Assembly: GCF_003014595.1 (NCBI RefSeq)
Contig: NZ_PYGK01000007.1
Coordinates: 1-64,000 of the forward strand
Direction of reading: 5' to 3'
DNA: 64,000 bases
Source: Chitinophaga ginsengisoli
GTDB lineage: Bacteria; Bacteroidota; Bacteroidia; Chitinophagales; Chitinophagaceae
Shown: in pieces, positions 60,832 to 64,000 of the stretch
Position numbering within the stretch: position 1 is the first letter of the stretch
Layout: each line of letters begins with the position of its first letter
Position numbers and translations under genes: made by a program
The notes under the pieces: model-generated
Seen by the model: the letters and a program-made list of their open reading frames with translations, nothing else
Database searches by the model: none
What the model was told of the DNA's origin: nothing

Positions 60832-60868
60832 CCGCTGCCCTAACGAGAATATTGGGGTCGCTATAATA

Positions 60869-60959
60869 GGACTCCTATAGGAGTCCCGTTGTTTGTAGCG
60901 CGGGGTGATAACCCCGGGGTCGTAATGCGCGGGGTAAAACCCTCGTGCGCGCGCATTAT
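60869..60959. repeat. Three consecutive palindromes
   Basis: GGACTCCTATAGGAGTCC (60869-60886) is a perfect 18-bp palindrome. CGGGGT-GATA-ACCCCG follows at 60901-60916. TAATGCGCG (60923-60931) pairs with CGCGCATTA in 60949-60958 around GGGT-AAA-ACCC. Confidence 0.65.
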
Positions 60960-61100
60960 AAAAAAGAAAAATTCGAAAATGCCTTCCGTATTGATTTGAT
61001 AATTAATGTCATTAAGACTGTCAATTTCCAGCTAAATCTCTTTCACTCATAACTATCTATCTCTTCTCATTTATTAGGTCTCGCTCTGATCTCGCTCTGG

Positions 61101-61240
61101 CTTCGATACTTCCATATCGCTTTACCGTCATTTCTATATCATTTCACCGACATCTCTATATCGAATCGATATACACATGCCGGTAAAGTGATATCCAGAT
61201 GACGGTATAGCGATATGGAGATATAGGGATCAAAGCGAAG
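61101..61240. repeat. 140-base imperfect inverted repeat
   Basis: CTTCG...CCATATCGCTTTACCGTCAT on the left matches ATGACGGTATAGCGATATGG...CGAAG on the right, with TCGAATCGA in the middle. Arms are about 60 bases with scattered mismatches. AT-rich like the hairpin at 17043 but of different sequence. Confidence 0.65.
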
Positions 61241-61289
61241 ATTGACCGAAGACAGATGGAAAACGAGGCTAACTCTTCCCCCGAAAAGA

Positions 61290-61327
61290 AACAATCCGCA
61301 GCGAGTTGCATACCGCTGCGGATTGTT
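61290..61327 (-). terminator. Terminator of the GNAT-EamA operon
   Basis: AACAATCCGCAGCG (61290-61303) and CGCTGCGGATTGTT (61314-61327), a perfect 14-bp stem; on the minus strand TTTCTTTTC follows. Confidence 0.75.
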
Positions 61328-61449
61328 ATGAAAGAATTGAATTTTTGATTGTGTCAACTATCCATAATTGACTTATAATCAATTTTTTGATATATGGATG
61401 AGACAGGTGTGTATGACACCCTTTTTTGAGTGATTGACAATGTCAACTG

Positions 61450-61863
61450 TCACAAAATCAATACCAGTGTCCCGGAAATGATCAGTATTGCACCGATCGC
61501 TGTCTTGAGGGTCAGGGCTTCTCCCAGAAACACGACAGATAATATAATGGTGAGTGCAACACTCAGCTTGTCAACCGGGGCGACCTGCGATACCTTACCC
61601 ATTTGCAATGCCTTAAAGTAAAAGATCCAGGACAGACCTGTCGCCATTCCTGATAGGATCAGGAAGATCAGGCTGAACTTTGACAGATGTTGAAGCCCCT
61701 TATTCTCGCCCCTGAAAAATACGATGCCCCAGGCCATGATCAGGATGATGATCGTCCGAATGGCGGTTGCCAGGTCGGAATTGACGTTGGATACTCCGAT
61801 CTTGGCAAAGATAGCCGTCAGGGAAGCGAAGAAAGCTGAGAGCAATGCATATAACCACCACAT
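61450..61863 (-). CDS. EamA-domain small transporter
   Basis: 137 residues, a single EamA unit of four to five membrane helices: WWLYALLSAFFASLTAIFAKIGV, SGMATGLSWIFYFKALQMGKVSQVAPVDKLSVALTIILSVVFLGEALTLKTAIGAILIISGTLVLIL. Full DMT carriers have two such units, so this one probably dimerises, like SMR proteins. Ten bases after the GNAT gene. The substrate, perhaps a small metabolite, is unknown. Confidence 0.85.
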   Translation of the reverse strand: MWWLYALLSAFFASLTAIFAKIGVSNVNSDLATAIRTIIILIMAWGIVFFRGENKGLQHLSKFSLIFLILSGMATGLSWIFYFKALQMGKVSQVAPVDKLSVALTIILSVVFLGEALTLKTAIGAILIISGTLVLIL

Positions 61864-61873
61864 ATGATGCGAT

Positions 61874-62365
61874 TTAATAGATCCGTTTGCCGAGAATATT
61901 CAGGCTCCTTTCCACGCCGTCCAGTACGGCGATATTTGGCAGGTGCGCCCATTCTGTAAATCCCAGTTGTTCAAATAAACGAAGGCTGGGAAGATTGTGT
62001 GCGAAGATGAACCCGAGCAGCGTATGTACCCCGATAGACGGACATTGCTCCATGGCGTAACGCAGGATCGTTTTACCATATCCCTTGCCACGCTGGTCCT
62101 CATGCAGGTAAATGCTGATCTCGCAGGTGCCGTCATATGCCGGCCGGCCATAGAAGGACTGAAAACTGGCCCATCCTACAGTGACGCCATTGTCTTCTAC
62201 CATCCACAAAGGACGTTTTTCGGGAGAGTGTACATTGAACCAGTGAATACGGCTTTCAACGGTAACGGGTTCAGTATCAGCGGTTACCATGCGGCCCGCA
62301 ATAGTAGTGTTGTAAATAGCGACGATTGCTGGCAGGTCTTGCAGTGTTGCGTTCCGGTAAGTCAT
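61874..62365 (-). CDS. GNAT-family N-acetyltransferase (PAT-like)
   Basis: 163 residues. The acetyl-CoA loop is in IYLHEDQRGKGYGKTIL, and the C-terminal FAHNLPSLRLFEQLGFTEWAHLPNIAVLDG is the pattern of phosphinothricin/methionine-sulfone acetyltransferases. It probably acetylates a small amine or amino-acid analogue in the cytoplasm. First gene of a two-gene unit with the EamA transporter, which suggests a modify-and-export pair, though this is inference. Confidence 0.87.
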   Translation of the reverse strand: MTYRNATLQDLPAIVAIYNTTIAGRMVTADTEPVTVESRIHWFNVHSPEKRPLWMVEDNGVTVGWASFQSFYGRPAYDGTCEISIYLHEDQRGKGYGKTILRYAMEQCPSIGVHTLLGFIFAHNLPSLRLFEQLGFTEWAHLPNIAVLDGVERSLNILGKRIY

Positions 62366-62470
62366 TGTATGGAGAATGATTATAAGGTTACAAACGTAGT
62401 GAAAACCGGTAATAACGACATCATAAAATAAACAGGAGGCCAGCTTTGAAGATGAGCGGCCTCCTGTTTG

Positions 62471-63051
62471 TTATGTAGTAACTCTTATGGCTGTAGCCAC
62501 AGGATCTTTGTATTTTTCCCCCTTTTTTTGTCTCGACTTGCATAGTGACATATATATTGTTTGTCTGGTCGTAATCTGAAATCGTGAAAGCTGCAAGTTT
62601 GTAGCTCTTTTTTCCATTTTCAAACAGATACTGGCGGTCGGGAAGGGAATTCGTTCCATCTATAGAGTAGTAGAAGGCGTCACATTTGCTCACTCCTATA
62701 ATACTGATTTTTTTGCCGGACTTCAGTTCGTCGATATTACGTTCTGTATCGTTCAGGAGTATATAGTTTTTATTGCCGGTGTTGAGATAACAGAACGATT
62801 TGAACTGTTGGCCCTCAAACAGCTGATTACCGGTATAGTCTCTCCGGAATGATAAAAAGGTTCCAGCCAGGAGGGACTTAATAGTTGGTCTTTGGGAATA
62901 AGAGCAGACGTTTTCATGACGCCATCCCTGTTAAATGTTGACACAGCGACATCACTTTGAAGGCCGGACCTTCGGCTAATATTTTAAATTGTGCGGATGC
63001 TAACTGTTGTAATGACAATAGCAATATAACGACGTGTAGAATTTTTTTCAT
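62471..63051 (-). pseudogene. Exported hypothetical protein broken by about three frameshifts
   Basis: Starts MKKILHVVILLLSLQQLASA at 63051, a signal peptide. Around 62960 the sensible reading moves to another frame (SDVAVSTFNRDGVMKTSALIPK), near 62865 it moves again at a T5 run (LSFRRDYTGNQLFEGQQFKS...IDELKSGKK), and near 62520 a third change at a run of G and A restores a natural end (KYKDPVATAIRVTT). Put together it would be about 190 residues. Either a decaying gene or homopolymer errors in the sequence. Confidence 0.6.
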
Positions 63052-63058
63052 TTGAAGA

Positions 63059-63778
63059 TTAGTTTTTAGGCACTAGGGACTTAAGCGCAGTGCTATCGGC
63101 ATTCCCCGCTCTGTTTAATGTACTGTCGGTTTTGAGTGGTTTATAATACTGTTTGTTATAGATCTCCAGGGATTGCTCCAGATGTTTTTTAGCTTTTTCA
63201 GTATGGTAGCGATGAAGCGCGTAACCAGCATAAGCAATAGCCAGACCAGGCAGTACACGTGCAATCCCTTGTAATAGAGACGTTGAATAGCCAGAATCTT
63301 CATTATCGCTTTTGGTGGCCGCGGAATACAATCCGACTCCTGCGGCAACTGTGCCAATGCCAACTAATGACCAGCCTTGAACGTTTCCACGTCTTCGCTG
63401 TTGATTCATTAGTGTCAACTGTTCGTTTGCCAATGGCGCTTTTACATAATAGGGCCTGAGCATATTAGCACGTTTATCCAGCCGTTTGAGTTCACCCCCA
63501 TTTATGCGGATATAAGGCACTTTGACATTAGAGTAGGTCGGGGACTGGTAGCCCGGCAGACTGGGATTTGCTCCGGCAAGACGGTAGCCCGAGCTGGAAT
63601 AGCTTGGGCCGGTAGTGGCCACCGTTTCTTTTTGATACACCAGCTCCAGCCTGGTAAAATTCAACGTTTTTCTAGATTTAAAAGAAACGTTTTTAGTGGC
63701 TGATGAATCTGTTTGCGCTTGAACAGATAATGAGAATGACAAGCATAACAATGCCATCAGAGTGATACGAAACTGCAT
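63059..63778 (-). CDS. Exported hypothetical protein
   Basis: 239 residues, signal peptide (MQFRITLMALLCLSFSLSVQAQ). The middle has a membrane-like stretch (GWSLVGIGTVAAGVGLYSAAT ... LLQGIARVLPGLAIAYAGYALHRYHTEKAKKHLEQSLEIYN), two hydrophobic segments around a short polar loop, and a basic C terminus. I do not recognise the family. It stops seven bases before the start of the broken gene downstream and may be its operon partner. Confidence 0.65.
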   Translation of the reverse strand: MQFRITLMALLCLSFSLSVQAQTDSSATKNVSFKSRKTLNFTRLELVYQKETVATTGPSYSSSGYRLAGANPSLPGYQSPTYSNVKVPYIRINGGELKRLDKRANMLRPYYVKAPLANEQLTLMNQQRRRGNVQGWSLVGIGTVAAGVGLYSAATKSDNEDSGYSTSLLQGIARVLPGLAIAYAGYALHRYHTEKAKKHLEQSLEIYNKQYYKPLKTDSTLNRAGNADSTALKSLVPKN

Positions 63779-63907
63779 AATAATAGACGTAGGTATAAGG
63801 AAACGCGAAGATAATACTCAGTTCAAATATTAAAATAAATTATATTGTTACGGGGTTGATCTAAATAGTATTTTATCCCATTTTTATCATGTAAATAACC
63901 AGACTAC

Positions 63908-64000
63908 TCAAAATTGCATATCATACCTGTAATCCTTCTGCAACAAACTATAAATAAACGCATCCACAAACTTTCCCTTCTGAAAGAAACCCTGTCTCAC
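63908..64000 (-). CDS. C-terminal end of a gene running out of the window
   Basis: Thirty codons, open to the window edge, ending at TGA 63908. They read GFFQKGKFVDAFIYSLLQKDYRYDMQF, which resembles the last strand and helix of GNAT acetyltransferases (GF..GKFVDAFIYSLL). The identification is weak because only the tail is visible. Confidence 0.4.
   Translation of the reverse strand: MRQGFFQKGKFVDAFIYSLLQKDYRYDMQF

Overview
The window looks like a chromosomal segment of a Bacteroidota organism, most probably a member of the Chitinophagaceae close to Chitinophaga. The reasons are the protein families present (GH106 glycosidase with sulfatases, paired YceI proteins, M57 peptidase, a fused RND/outer-membrane efflux protein, DUF1634/TauE and PmpAB-type transporters), the many predicted SPII lipoproteins, and promoter-like TAnnTTTG boxes placed just upstream of start codons, with Shine-Dalgarno sequences mostly absent. 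The genus is an inference. I saw no rRNA, tRNA, CRISPR array, integrase or transposase.

Layout. 1-7.8 kb: flavin amine oxidase, small unknown proteins, a remnant of a sulfatase beside a secreted GH106 rhamnosidase-like enzyme, then AraC regulator + SDR. 7.8-10.5 kb: a dispersed 158-bp repeat, a divergent TetR/SDR pair with three matching operators, and another AraC regulator. 10.5-14.4 kb: a heterodimeric ABC exporter preceded by what reads as a translated leader with a terminator/antiterminator. 14.4-17.3 kb: GntR-TauE-DUF1634 and a 1-kb gene-free block full of inverted repeats. 17.3-31.6 kb: desaturase, TPM protein, MlaEFD-type lipid transporter, alcohol dehydrogenase, sulfatase, histidine kinase, acyl-CoA dehydrogenase, two YceI proteins and HxlR. 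31.6-40.2 kb: PhyH oxygenase, SDR, PmpAB-like sulfur transporters with MarR, CPA2 antiporter, M57 peptidase. 40.4-49.4 kb: CheR-CheB-hybrid kinase, then a two-gene tripartite efflux system in which the RND pump and the outer-membrane factor are one 1541-residue protein. 49.6-53 kb: small envelope or stress proteins (BON, SH3, DUF937-like). 53-60.6 kb: a complete suf operon (sufA-B-C-D-S-E-T), an FMN reductase and a divergent SufR-like regulator. 60.6-64 kb: a second repeat-rich block, an EamA/GNAT pair, a gene broken by frameshifts, and two further small genes.

Common threads. Sulfur handling recurs (sulfatase and sulfatase remnant, TauE/DUF1634, PmpAB, SufS), but the genes are in separate units and no single pathway is demonstrated. 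The points I find most interesting are the leader/attenuator before the ABC exporter, the RND-OMF fusion with an internal lipobox, the triple TetR operator, and two or three families of hairpin-forming intergenic repeats with no transposase nearby.

Limits: product names rest on reading the sequence from memory of the families; no database search, fold prediction or alignment was run.
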